From Tepidisphaeraceae bacterium (GTDB taxonomy: Bacteria; Planctomycetota; Phycisphaerae; Tepidisphaerales; Tepidisphaeraceae), in assembly GCA_025450555.1 (NCBI GenBank), contig JANWHF010000297.1:1-9784 (forward strand): DNA of 9,784 nt, written 5' to 3'. The notes below the pieces were generated by a model. It was not told the origin of the DNA and did not search any database. It was given only the letters and a program-made list of their open reading frames with translations. A program made the position numbers and the translations under genes. The first letter of the stretch is position 1. Every line of letters begins with the position of its first letter. Below are positions 1-6,127 of this stretch, piece by piece.

Positions 1-175
1 AGCAAAGATTTGAAAAGGCGGATGATACCCTGACGCCAGTGCGAGGAACAATCTAAATCCTGTCTTCATCCCACGAGGGGTGCTTCTGCAGGTGCCTTTA
101 AAGTTCGGCGCTTGATCGGTTAAAGCTTTTCACTAAGGTGCTCGCCACAACGTTTGGAGTCATCAATCCCCGACA

Positions 176-316
176 ATGCCGGAGATCATTCGTCAATTCA
201 CCAATGAAGTTCTCAACGGTGGAGACATCGACGACGCCGGAAGGTTCGTGATGCATTGGATCAGTTCTTGGCGCTGTACTACAGCGCAGGCGAGGCAAAG
301 CTCGCCCTGGACCTGA
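176..316 (+). pseudogene. Possible SnoaL-like fragment (N-terminal remnant)
   Basis: The 46 codons from the ATG at 176 read MPEIIRQFTNEVLNGGDIDD, then AGRFV. This resembles the first helix of SnoaL-like / ester cyclase proteins of the NTF2 fold, which often begin with a pattern like 'RRFxEEVxNxGDLDAxDxxV'. The resemblance stops after about 25 residues, the frame ends at a TGA (314-316), and a full SnoaL protein would need about 130 residues. There is no good ribosome binding site. If the resemblance is real, this is a truncated or frameshifted remnant. It rests on a short eye-made match, so it is weak. Confidence 0.22.
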
Positions 317-570
317 TTCACAGGCGATCGCCGCTGTTCTTTGTCGCGGTTCGTCGCGCGCTAGGGCAGCTTGTTTGTTTCGGAAGACCGATACGCGCGG
401 ACGATTTGGATGCGAGGATCCCAATTCCGTCCTGGAATAATGAATTGACGGGTATTCCAGCTTCGCGAATTCTAGACAACCGACGCATTGCTCTACAATT
501 GCATCTGACAGGCGAAAGACCGGATCGGGGCGCGCCTGATCAACGAATCAGGCCGAAACGCAGGAGCTGA
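208..570 (+). other. Open frame of unknown status upstream of the Imm1-like gene
   Basis: This frame is open from just after a TGA at 205-207 to a TGA at 568-570, with a possible TTG start at 256. The middle reads like protein (DQFLALYYSAGEAKLALDLI, then HRRSPLFFVAVRRALGQLVC). The N-terminal part is arginine-rich and the last 25 residues look low in quality. It ends four bases before the next ATG, an operon-like spacing, yet it has no ribosome binding site of its own. It could be the rest of the SnoaL-like remnant after a frameshift, a separate small gene, or chance. I do not recognise a family. Confidence 0.2.
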
Positions 571-577
571 AGAAATG
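562..577 (+). promoter_or_regulatory. Ribosome binding site fixing the Imm1-like start
   Basis: AGGAG at 562-566 lies 8 bases before the ATG at 575-577. This is the only good Shine-Dalgarno signal in the first kilobase, and it decides the start of the immunity-like reading frame. Confidence 0.6.
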
Positions 578-1130
578 AATGCGCGCTTTACTCTGGTTGG
601 ACCTAAGGATGCCGAACGGGCGGAAAAGAATGATCTAACTCTCGGAGAGCTATTGGGAGCAATCGAAGCTTTGGACGGGCAAGGGCATACAGGACTGCTC
701 CTCCGGCCGACAGAGCCCACGCAACCATATCTAGGTATCGCGGGGGGGACATGAAGGCCTGTACGTTGTATTCATCGCCATTGACGGCGAATTTGCGAAG
801 CACGTCGTGAATCCGAACATTCCCAAAGGCACCGACGATTTAAGAATCAGGTGCGGCGGCCAGATGAGCGACATGGACCTTCATTTCCTGGTCAGCAAGG
901 AACAAGCGATCAAAGCGGCGGAGTTTTATTTCGCTCATTGCAGCGCCTGCTCTGATTTGGCTTGGGAAGAAACGTGGGTGACGCTTGCGGTGCTTATTCG
1001 AAGCGGCGGCTTTTCCGTCCAGTTAGAAAGTAGACGCGATGCCTCGGTTTGGACACCAGAACGGCTTCGACACGGTCACGATGATCACGGGGCCATCGCA
1101 CGTATTCCTCGGCATCCGCTTTTCAGATGA
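575..1130 (+). pseudogene. Imm1-family-like immunity protein, frameshifted
   Basis: From the ATG at 575 the first frame gives 59 residues (MNARFTLVGPKDAERAEKND and on to TQPYLGIAGGT) and stops at 752-754. The next frame carries straight on with HEGLYVVFIAIDGEFAKHVV, then DLRIRCGGQMSDMDLHFLVS, KEQAIKAAEFYFAH and DLAWEE. Joined at the seven-G run (742-748), the two halves have the layout of Imm1 (PF14430) immunity proteins: a leucine-rich helix, a 'YLGIxGG' strand, a 'GGQ' strand, and a final 'AxxAAxxF...W' helix. Reading six Gs instead of seven restores one frame. After the tryptophan the frame runs on to 1130 over the next gene, so a second shift near the natural end is possible. Imm1 proteins neutralise contact-delivered or secreted toxins of polymorphic toxin systems. 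No toxin gene is visible. The family call is by eye. Confidence 0.5.
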
Positions 1131-1368
1131 CCCACTGGCGTCCATGCAATTGATCAAGCGGCCGCGCGTCGGCTGGTGTGCTCACGAGCCGCTGGACGAG
1201 AAGAGGATTGCCGAATCGATTCTGGCTGGAGTTGCGGCCGCCAATGCAAAATTTGGGACGAAGCTGAGCGTCGCGCAGGCGTTCTATGTCGAGAACGATT
1301 CATCGCAATACGATCTGTTTGCGAAGTGCGCGTTCCTTCTCGCCTCTAAGCGATCGAAGCCTTCGTAA
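1039..1368 (+). CDS. Hypothetical protein, 109 residues, downstream of the Imm1-like gene
   Basis: The protein runs from ATG 1039 (MPRFGHQNGFDTVTMITGPS) to the TAA at 1366-1368. I do not recognise the family. It has no signal peptide or membrane helix. It looks like a small soluble alpha/beta protein: a strand-like start (TVTMITGPSHVFLGIRF), a helix with small residues (RIAESILAGVAAANAKFG), a strand (LSVAQAFYVENDSS) and a last helix (YDLFAKCAFLLASK). The start overlaps the run-on end of the broken immunity frame, which suggests that frame originally ended earlier. The in-frame TAG at 1024-1026 limits upstream starts. The ribosome binding site is weak (GAAAG at 1026-1030). Position suggests an accessory or second immunity protein, but that is only a guess from context. 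Confidence 0.5.
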   Translation: MPRFGHQNGFDTVTMITGPSHVFLGIRFSDDPLASMQLIKRPRVGWCAHEPLDEKRIAESILAGVAAANAKFGTKLSVAQAFYVENDSSQYDLFAKCAFLLASKRSKPS

Positions 1369-1500
1369 TAACTGCAATTGGAGGCGGTGATCGACCGAAA
1401 CGAAGATGACACATTGACATTCCTCCATGTCACAATCGAAAATGCGCGCGACATGGGGTTAAGTGGCTTTCAATAATGACGTTATGTACGAAAGCAGTTG

Positions 1501-1531
1501 AAAATGACCTACTCGCCGCGCGCGTCATTTT
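1501..1531. terminator. Weak hairpin between convergent genes
   Basis: AAAATGAC (1501-1508) and GTCATTTT (1524-1531) form an 8-bp perfect stem around a 15-base GC-rich loop. It lies between the 3' ends of the 109-residue gene (+) and the MCE gene (-), where a bidirectional terminator would be expected. The stem is AT-rich at its base, which supplies the U run in both directions. The rest of 1369-1614 shows no gene or other clear signal, apart from another seven-G run at 1600-1606. Confidence 0.3.
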
Positions 1532-1614
1532 GTGTCCTCTTGTGTCGTGCGACGAGATGACGGACGGTGTACTGACGTGGCCGAGCCAACTCATTCGACG
1601 GGGGGGCGGAGCCG

Positions 1615-2850
1615 CTACTCCTTCACCGCGATCCAAAGCTTATTTTCGGCTTGATGAAAGCTTTGGAAGCTTTCGTCGAGATGCTTGATGAGTTTCTCGA
1701 TCTGGGCCTTGTCGGCATTCGGGTCGGACATCGCATCGCGCAGGGCGGCGGCGGCGTCGCTCAGGCTGCCTGCGCCTTCGGCGAATTGCCGGGCGGTATC
1801 ATACAAATTGAGATTGGCCATCTCGCCCGGCTCGGGCTTGTAGAGCAGCCGCCAGGGGCTTCGGCGGACTTCGATGCTGGTGGCCTTGAGGTTGTCGCTG
1901 GTGGCTTTGAGCGAGGTGACGATCGACTCGAGCTTGCCGCGGTTTCCGGTGATGACCGAGCGCAGCGTGGCGCTCATATCCTTCGCATTGGTCGCCGTCG
2001 TCTGAACATCCTGTAAGGCGGCGCGAGCTGAATCGACCGCGCCGTTCACTTTCGTCAGCGCGGTATTGACCTGGTCCAGAATATTCGGCAGCTTGTCGCG
2101 CACCGAGGCGGTGGCCTGATTGAGGTTGTGGATCGTGCCACGGAAATCGGTCTTGCTGTCGCCGACCAGGTCGCGCACCTGCACCATCATCTCGCCCGCG
2201 TGATCGGCTACGCCATCATATTTCTGGACGATCGGATCAATCTTGCGGTCCACATGCTGCACGAGCGTGGTGGCGGAATTGGCCGTCTGTTTAAAGGCGA
2301 CGACCGTGTCGTTGACCTTCGGCAGCGTCTGCGTCTGCACATCCGCCATGATCGCCTCCAGGTGCGGCGAAGTTCGTCCGAGGCTGGCCAGCAGTTCGCT
2401 CTTGGGATCAGGATGGCCGACGAGTGCAACCGCTTCGGTGGAAGTTTCGCCGGAGCCGAGGCTTTCGATGTTCAAATTCGTCGGGCCGGTGAGCGCAGTT
2501 TGAATGCGAATAGTCGCGTTGTTGTGAAGCGTGTAAGCGACGGGCAGCGAGAATTTCACCAGCACGCGCGGCTTAGGCGTATCCAGGTCGGCAAGCTGCA
2601 CTTGTCTAATCGAGCCGACTTTGACGCCGCCAATGCGCACGTCATCGCCGACATTCAGGCCGCCCAGATCATCGGTTAGTCCAAAGGCAACGGTCCGCAA
2701 CTGGAGCGGCGTCACGCCCAGCCCGCGGATGCCAATCAGCACCCCCGCTGCCAGAGCGACACTGATCACGATGAATAAGCCGGCCATCAGCGCGTTGCGA
2801 TTTTTCATGACGTATGCAGATACGGATTGAAGGCCTTCTCCATCCGACAT
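1615..2850 (-). CDS. MCE/MlaD family lipid-transport protein
   Basis: This 411-residue protein is anchored by one N-terminal membrane helix (about residues 20-43, LMAGLFIVISVALAAGVLIG). An MCE domain follows at about 52-132 with the family signature GLNVGDDVRIGGVKVGSI (64-81) and an ending TALTGPTNLNIESLG. Residues 155-330 are predicted by eye to be mainly helical, then come RRSPWRLLYKPEPGE (329-343) and a helical tail. MCE proteins form hexameric rings that pass lipids between inner and outer membrane, usually with an MlaE-type permease and an MlaF-type ATPase; neither is present in the window. The start is uncertain: the ATG at 2850 has no good ribosome binding site, and the ATG at residue 15 (2808) would give a shorter cytosolic tail before KNRNALMAG. 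It lies 122 bases downstream of the MFS gene on the same strand, so the two may be co-transcribed. Confidence 0.88.
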   Translation of the reverse strand: MSDGEGLQSVSAYVMKNRNALMAGLFIVISVALAAGVLIGIRGLGVTPLQLRTVAFGLTDDLGGLNVGDDVRIGGVKVGSIRQVQLADLDTPKPRVLVKFSLPVAYTLHNNATIRIQTALTGPTNLNIESLGSGETSTEAVALVGHPDPKSELLASLGRTSPHLEAIMADVQTQTLPKVNDTVVAFKQTANSATTLVQHVDRKIDPIVQKYDGVADHAGEMMVQVRDLVGDSKTDFRGTIHNLNQATASVRDKLPNILDQVNTALTKVNGAVDSARAALQDVQTTATNAKDMSATLRSVITGNRGKLESIVTSLKATSDNLKATSIEVRRSPWRLLYKPEPGEMANLNLYDTARQFAEGAGSLSDAAAALRDAMSDPNADKAQIEKLIKHLDESFQSFHQAENKLWIAVKE

Positions 2851-2879
2851 CGAATGGAACGGCTACCCATCATCGGCGC

Positions 2880-2898
2880 GCAATTGCCCCAATTGCCC
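2880..2898. repeat. Tandem 9-mer and small palindrome upstream of the MCE gene
   Basis: CAATTGCCC occurs twice in tandem (2881-2889 and 2890-2898). The same bases form a perfect inverted repeat, GCAATTG-CCC-CAATTGC (2880-2896). It lies about 30 bases upstream of the MCE start codon, a reasonable place for an operator, but with no known protein attached it may be chance. Confidence 0.35.
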
Positions 2899-2972
2899 AA
2901 AGTTTCGACCGCGGATTTGGCCGGCGTCCTATAAGCTTGAGCGAGCCGCTCGGATGGCGTAGCCGCGGCGGA

Positions 2973-4394
2973 TCAATATTCCGGCCCCTTGACGACTTCC
3001 GTGGCGGTCTGGATGCCGGCGCCGACCTCGGCGGGAAGGATGCCCTGTTTGACGTAAATCGGCCGGATGATCCTGCGAAGGGCAGGCAATTTCAGCGTAA
3101 AGCTTGCACAGGTAATGAGGACCAGGGCGGCGGCGATCTTCAACGCACGGGTTGCACCCATAAACTCGCCGCCCATATGAGCCGCTGCATCGCCGGTCAG
3201 CAGGCTTCCCCATGGAAGCATGCCGGCGAATGCCATGGAGAAAAGGCTCATCACCCGGCCGCGCATGCGGTCTTCAGTGAGCGTCTGGAGCAAGGTGTTG
3301 GCCGAGGCGAAGCAAATGAGCATACCGAAGCCCGCGATCGGCACCACGATCAAACAGATCCAGAGATGGCTCGCGAAGGAAAAGCCAAACAGCGCGAATC
3401 CGAATAATGCCATGGCAAAGGCGATAAGCCGGCCCAGACCGACGACAGTGCGGCGCGACCCCAGATAGATCGCGGCACAGAATGCACCAAGGCCCGATGA
3501 GCCCATGAGCAGCCCGAGGGTTTCGGCGCTGTGGACTTTTCCGCCAAAATGTTCGCCGAAGACCGGCATCAGAACGGTGAAAGCGGGCATACCGGTCAGG
3601 CTTAGAAGCGCCAGCACGAGCAACAGCACGCGAATCGGCTTGAAGTTCCAGATGTATCGCAAGCCTTCGCGCAGGTCATGAAAGACCGTTCGCACATCTT
3701 CTGGCGTGGGGCGTGGCACGACATGCATAGCTAGAAGCGCTGCGATCACGCCGATGTAGCTGCAGCCGTCGATCAGAAAGCAGATGGCTGGCCCGACAAA
3801 ATGAATGAGAAATCCAGCGATAGCCGGCCCAATGAGCCGTGCACCGTGAACCATCGTCGAATTGAGCGCGATGGCATTCCCCAGGTCTTCGCGGCGCGTC
3901 ACCATCTGCACCAGAAACGCCTGTCGGCCCGGCATGTCAAAGGCATTAATCAGCCCCTGCACCGTCGAGAGCGCAATGATTCCGTAGACGACGCCCATCG
4001 CGTGCCCCTGATGTACCGTGCCGACGGCATGCTTTTGATAAGCAAGGAAGGCCAGCACAGCCAGGCCGAAAGATTCGAACATCGACAAGGTCTGCGTGAT
4101 GACCAGTAATCGCCGAAGGTTGAGCCGATCGACCCATACGCCGGCGAAGGGAGCCAGCAGAAACATGGGAATCTGCCCGGCAAATGCGACGACACCCAGC
4201 AGGCGCTCGCTGTTGGTCAGATCGTAAACCAGCCAGACGATGGCGACTTGCGTCAGGAATGTGCCGACCAGAGATACGATTTGCCCCGAGAAAAACAGGC
4301 GGTAATTGCGATGGCTGAAGGCGCGCAGCAGCAGGGCCAGTCGGGTAGGCTCGGGTGAATCGGATGGCCCGGGCGATGGCGCGACATCGTTCAT
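2973..4394 (-). CDS. MFS exporter, EntS/MFS_3 type
   Basis: With the ATG at 4394 the protein has 473 residues and about twelve membrane helices, the usual size for this family. The cytosolic loop motif GVWVDRLNLRRLL (85-97) is MFS motif A. DMPGRQAFLVQMVTRREDLGN followed by AIALNSTMVHGARLIGPAIAGF (153-195), together with RMRGRVMSLFSMAFAGMLPWGS (376-397), is typical of the EntS/MFS_3 group, proton-driven exporters of small molecules such as siderophores or drugs. The substrate cannot be read from the sequence. An in-frame extension to 4583 exists, but it would translate through the leader hairpins, has no family resemblance and contains no membrane helix, so I chose 4394. Neither start has a clear ribosome binding site. 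The next gene on this strand is the MCE protein. Confidence 0.85.
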   Translation of the reverse strand: MNDVAPSPGPSDSPEPTRLALLLRAFSHRNYRLFFSGQIVSLVGTFLTQVAIVWLVYDLTNSERLLGVVAFAGQIPMFLLAPFAGVWVDRLNLRRLLVITQTLSMFESFGLAVLAFLAYQKHAVGTVHQGHAMGVVYGIIALSTVQGLINAFDMPGRQAFLVQMVTRREDLGNAIALNSTMVHGARLIGPAIAGFLIHFVGPAICFLIDGCSYIGVIAALLAMHVVPRPTPEDVRTVFHDLREGLRYIWNFKPIRVLLLVLALLSLTGMPAFTVLMPVFGEHFGGKVHSAETLGLLMGSSGLGAFCAAIYLGSRRTVVGLGRLIAFAMALFGFALFGFSFASHLWICLIVVPIAGFGMLICFASANTLLQTLTEDRMRGRVMSLFSMAFAGMLPWGSLLTGDAAAHMGGEFMGATRALKIAAALVLITCASFTLKLPALRRIIRPIYVKQGILPAEVGAGIQTATEVVKGPEY

Positions 4395-4412
4395 GGCCGG
4401 ATCATAAGGCAG

Positions 4413-4490
4413 GCCGTCGCATTCAGGCAGGGGCCGATCATTGAGAAAGACACGCGCAAAATAAAGCCGCCGCACCTGAAATGCGACGGC
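4413..4490 (-). promoter_or_regulatory. Alternative-pairing leader of the MFS gene
   Basis: On the minus-strand RNA, the segment GCCGTCGCATTTCAGG (4490 to 4475) is the 5' arm of the terminator-like hairpin. The segment CCTGAATGCGACGGC (4427 to 4413), ending 18 bases before the MFS start codon, is complementary to the same arm over 15 pairs with a single bulged base. The 5' arm can therefore pair either with the near arm (4474-4463) or with this far arm, but not both. This is the geometry of a regulatory switch, though the far arm lies after the terminator rather than before it. Remnants of a repeated palindrome could also explain it. Confidence 0.4.
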
Positions 4491-4493
4491 TTT
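4463..4493 (-). terminator. Hairpin with U-rich tail ahead of the MFS gene
   Basis: The arms 4482-4493 and 4463-4474 make a 12-bp GC-rich stem with one mismatch and a 7-base loop. On the minus strand it is followed by a U-rich tract (CTTTATTTTG), as in an intrinsic terminator. It lies about 70 bases upstream of the MFS start and about 200 bases after the stop of the 62-residue membrane protein. It could end that upstream transcript, or act as an attenuator inside the MFS leader. Confidence 0.5.
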
Positions 4494-4512
4494 CGAATGC
4501 CTTTCGGCATCG
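4494..4512 (-). promoter_or_regulatory. GAAA-capped hairpin next to the terminator hairpin
   Basis: Read on the minus strand, CGATGCC-GAAA-GGCATTCG is a short stem with one bulged base, closed by a GNRA tetraloop, directly abutting the terminator-like hairpin. A stable GNRA-capped stem next to a terminator suggests a folded leader RNA. On the plus strand the same stem precedes a run of five Ts (4516-4520), but no plus-strand gene ends here. Confidence 0.35.
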
Positions 4513-4699
4513 ACATTTTTCCCTGGCCGGTAGAGCGGCGTATTCCCTGCCACAACGACTGACCACACCCCGATGAAGCGCACCAGAAATCCATTCCCGA
4601 TGGCCCCGCTTCATGCGGTCTTACGCCAGCATGATGAGCGAGTTCATAAATTACCCGAAAATTTTAAAGGCGCTTGGATGTGCTGAAGAATTAAGGCTC

Positions 4700-4888
4700 T
4701 TACCATTTCCGAGGCGGAGCCGAATCCATGCGTGTCAGCCGGCGGGCCAGGGAGAAGATCAACAGGACCGCGGCGAGAATGACGCCTACGGGCACCAGAA
4801 GCTCCGCGATGGAGGGTGTCTGAATTCCCCATTGCCATGCGGCAACAAAAAACGCAGCGATCAAAGCCAAGACGGCGATCCAGAGCAT
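4700..4888 (-). CDS. Small two-helix membrane protein, 62 residues
   Basis: The protein begins MLWIAVLALIAAFFVAAWQW, a first membrane helix, followed by a short polar loop (GIQTPSIAE), a second helix (about 30-47, LLVPVGVILAAVLLIFSL) and a basic tail (ARRLTRMDSAPPRKW) that would face the cytosol. AGGAGG lies three bases before the ATG, a strong if close ribosome binding site, and a TATGAT box stands upstream, so the gene is probably real although short. I do not recognise a family. It precedes the MFS gene on the same strand with about 300 bases between, including terminator-like hairpins, so the two are probably separate transcripts. Confidence 0.6.
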   Translation of the reverse strand: MLWIAVLALIAAFFVAAWQWGIQTPSIAELLVPVGVILAAVLLIFSLARRLTRMDSAPPRKW

Positions 4889-4914
4889 CGGGCCTCCTGT
4901 TGGAAGCTGGCGAA

Positions 4915-4920
4915 ATCATA
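4915..4920 (-). promoter_or_regulatory. Candidate -10 box for the 62-residue gene
   Basis: On the minus strand TATGAT (five of six to TATAAT) lies 26 bases upstream of the start codon, a good distance for a short leader. At 17 bases upstream of it there is no convincing -35 box (TGCTGA), so the call rests on the -10 alone. Confidence 0.3.
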
Positions 4921-5035
4921 TCATTTTTGGGACTGTTCAGCACGGGGGTTTTCTGCAAATCTGGCAACGGGCATTGGAGACGCGTTATCCTAAGTGCTCG
5001 AAAGTTTGGTCAATGATTGGCAGGAGCCGCGGTAG

Positions 5036-5839
5036 ATGGATGCATGCTATACGTCGGAATATGAAGGCTATGAGCTGCGACACTGGTGGTTCGTCGCGCG
5101 ACGATTGATCATTCAGCAGGCGCTGAATCGCTTTGGCCGGCTCGGTTCGAAGAATCCCCGATGGCTGGATGTCGGCTGCGGCACTGGCGTTTTGCTGGAT
5201 TCTTATCCATCCATCACCAATAAGCTTGGCCTCGAGCTGGACCAAGGCTCGGTCGAGCGGGCCCGATCCAAGGGGCTTGATGTCCGCCAAGTGCAACCGC
5301 GCTGGGATTTTCGCGAGTATGGCAAATTTGACCTGGTGACGCTGACTGATGTGATCGAGCATGTCGAGCGCGATCAGGAGGCGGTCGATGCGGTTCGAGA
5401 TGTTTTGAATGACAATGCCATCGTGCTGGTGACGGTGCCGGCCTTGATGGGGCTCTGGTCCAGCCACGATGTGGTCAATCATCATTTCCGCCGGTACACG
5501 ATCAAAACACTTCTCCCGTTGTTTCCATCAGATCAATGGAAGGTGTTGCAGGCCAGTTATTTTTCGTCGCTTCTGCTACCGATGGTCTATGCCGCTCGGC
5601 AGCTGAAAAATCGGCGCGAAAAGGGAAAAGAGCCGTCGCAAAAGACGCACGATCTAAAATTCGGCCCGCGCTGGGCCGACTGGATGCTGTATCAGATCTT
5701 TAAATCGGAGAAGCTCTGGCTGCGGTGGGCGCGCTTCCCGATCGGCAGTTCCATTCTGCTGGTCGTGCAGAAGCGATCGACGCCATCAGCCAAGCCCGCC
5801 ACAACTCAGACGCCCGCGACTGTCTCGGCCACACCATAG
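5036..5839 (+). CDS. SAM-dependent methyltransferase, class I
   Basis: This 267-residue protein carries the class I SAM-binding motif LDVGCGTG at residues 44-51, an acidic residue ending the next strand (GLELD, 65-69), and DVIEHV (105-110), typical of the Methyltransf_11/23 group. The start pattern HWWFVARR (16-23) and the later W-SSHD-VNHHFRRYT (141-155) are usual in the subfamily found in cell-envelope and glycan loci, often near glycosyltransferases. The substrate is not readable; no glycosyltransferase lies in the window. The C-terminus has a hydrophobic segment (FSSLLLPMVYAARQL, about 176-190) that may lie on the membrane, and ends in a Thr/Pro/Ala-rich tail. AGGAG at 5022-5026 lies nine bases before the ATG. 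The stop is TAG at 5837-5839. Confidence 0.85.
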   Translation: MDACYTSEYEGYELRHWWFVARRLIIQQALNRFGRLGSKNPRWLDVGCGTGVLLDSYPSITNKLGLELDQGSVERARSKGLDVRQVQPRWDFREYGKFDLVTLTDVIEHVERDQEAVDAVRDVLNDNAIVLVTVPALMGLWSSHDVVNHHFRRYTIKTLLPLFPSDQWKVLQASYFSSLLLPMVYAARQLKNRREKGKEPSQKTHDLKFGPRWADWMLYQIFKSEKLWLRWARFPIGSSILLVVQKRSTPSAKPATTQTPATVSATP

Positions 5840-5879
5840 GTAGTCGCGCCTGATTCATTCATGCCAATTTGTCACAAGT

Positions 5880-5887
5880 TCCGATAA
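5880..5887 (+). promoter_or_regulatory. Weak sigma-28-like -10 element ahead of the flagellar genes
   Basis: TCCGATAA at 5880-5887 matches seven of eight bases of the sigma-28 (FliA) -10 consensus GCCGATAA. It stands 25 bases before the start of the 67-residue gene that leads into fliD, where a flagellar promoter would make sense. The expected TAAAGTTT about eleven bases upstream is not there (ATGCCAAT), so this is a half-site only. Confidence 0.25.
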
Positions 5888-5911
5888 CTCAATTGGGACA
5901 CAAGGAGGATC

Positions 5912-6115
5912 ATGCGCCACTGGGTGGATGCTGCCTGCACGCTGCGCGACATTCAACTCGCACAGGAGGAGTTTGGCCTTCGTTGGATGATCGATCAATC
6001 CATTATCGGACCGATGTTGCTCGATCGCCTGGCGGCGGATTTAGGCGGGGGCGGTCCGAATTTTTCGGGAGCAAATTTGCAGGCGCCGTGCTTGTGGGAC
6101 GATGAATCCACATGA
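5912..6115 (+). CDS. Unknown 67-residue protein just before fliD
   Basis: ATG 5912 is preceded by AAGGAGG (5902-5908) three bases away, one of the best ribosome binding sites in the window. The protein (MRHWVDAACTLRDIQLAQEE, then FGLRWMIDQSIIGPMLLDRL) is acidic, apparently soluble and helical in its first 45 residues, with a glycine-rich turn (LGGGGPN) and a polar end (LWDDEST). It has no signal peptide or membrane helix. It stops at 6113-6115, twelve bases before the fliD start, so it is almost certainly co-transcribed with fliD. I do not recognise a family. Context suggests a flagellar helper such as a chaperone or regulator, but that is inference only. The overlapping reading frame at 5869-6105 has no comparable ribosome binding site. 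Confidence 0.6.
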   Translation: MRHWVDAACTLRDIQLAQEEFGLRWMIDQSIIGPMLLDRLAADLGGGGPNFSGANLQAPCLWDDEST

Positions 6116-6127
6116 GTTGGAGGTTCG

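Larger units (their letters stand above)
1..574. other. Left-edge region with no confident gene
   Basis: No full gene can be defended here. One plus-strand frame is open from the window edge and stops at 54-56 (ending QRFEKADDTLTPVRGTI), which could be the tail of a gene lying to the left, but nothing confirms it. A second stretch (176-316) and a third (about 208-570) are described separately. The reading frame changes without any good start codon or ribosome binding site until the AGGAG at 562-566, which belongs to the next gene. The simplest reading is degraded coding sequence or spacer. This is inference from the absence of signals, not from a match. Confidence 0.5.

Noticed and set aside
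807..1130. Independent 107-residue gene starting at GTG 807
   Set aside because: The frame is open and protein-like upstream of 807 back to the seven-G run, and continues the Imm1-like protein. It is the second half of a broken gene.
1411..1440. TTGACA box near 1416 as a promoter
   Set aside because: No -10 box stands at a proper distance and no plus-strand gene follows; the genes here converge.
2128..2679. 183-residue plus-strand frame opposite the MCE gene
   Set aside because: It is antisense to a well supported MCE protein, is histidine/arginine-rich, and has no ribosome binding site.
2814..3407. 197-residue plus-strand frame crossing the MFS 3' end
   Set aside because: It is a shadow of the MFS gene; the composition (Gly, His, Arg, Gln) is typical of an antisense frame in GC-rich DNA.
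4494..4520. Plus-strand terminator (hairpin plus five Ts)
   Set aside because: No plus-strand gene ends upstream of it; the minus-strand reading as a GAAA-capped leader stem makes more sense.
4395..4583. N-terminal extension of the MFS protein to an ATG at 4583
   Set aside because: It would add 63 residues with no membrane helix or family likeness, and would translate through two leader hairpins and a terminator-like structure.
4985..5485. 166-residue minus-strand frame opposite the methyltransferase
   Set aside because: It is antisense to a protein with clear SAM-binding motifs and has no start signals.
5869..6105. 78-residue frame overlapping the 67-residue gene
   Set aside because: The overlapping frame at 5912 has an excellent ribosome binding site and ends just before fliD; this one has neither.
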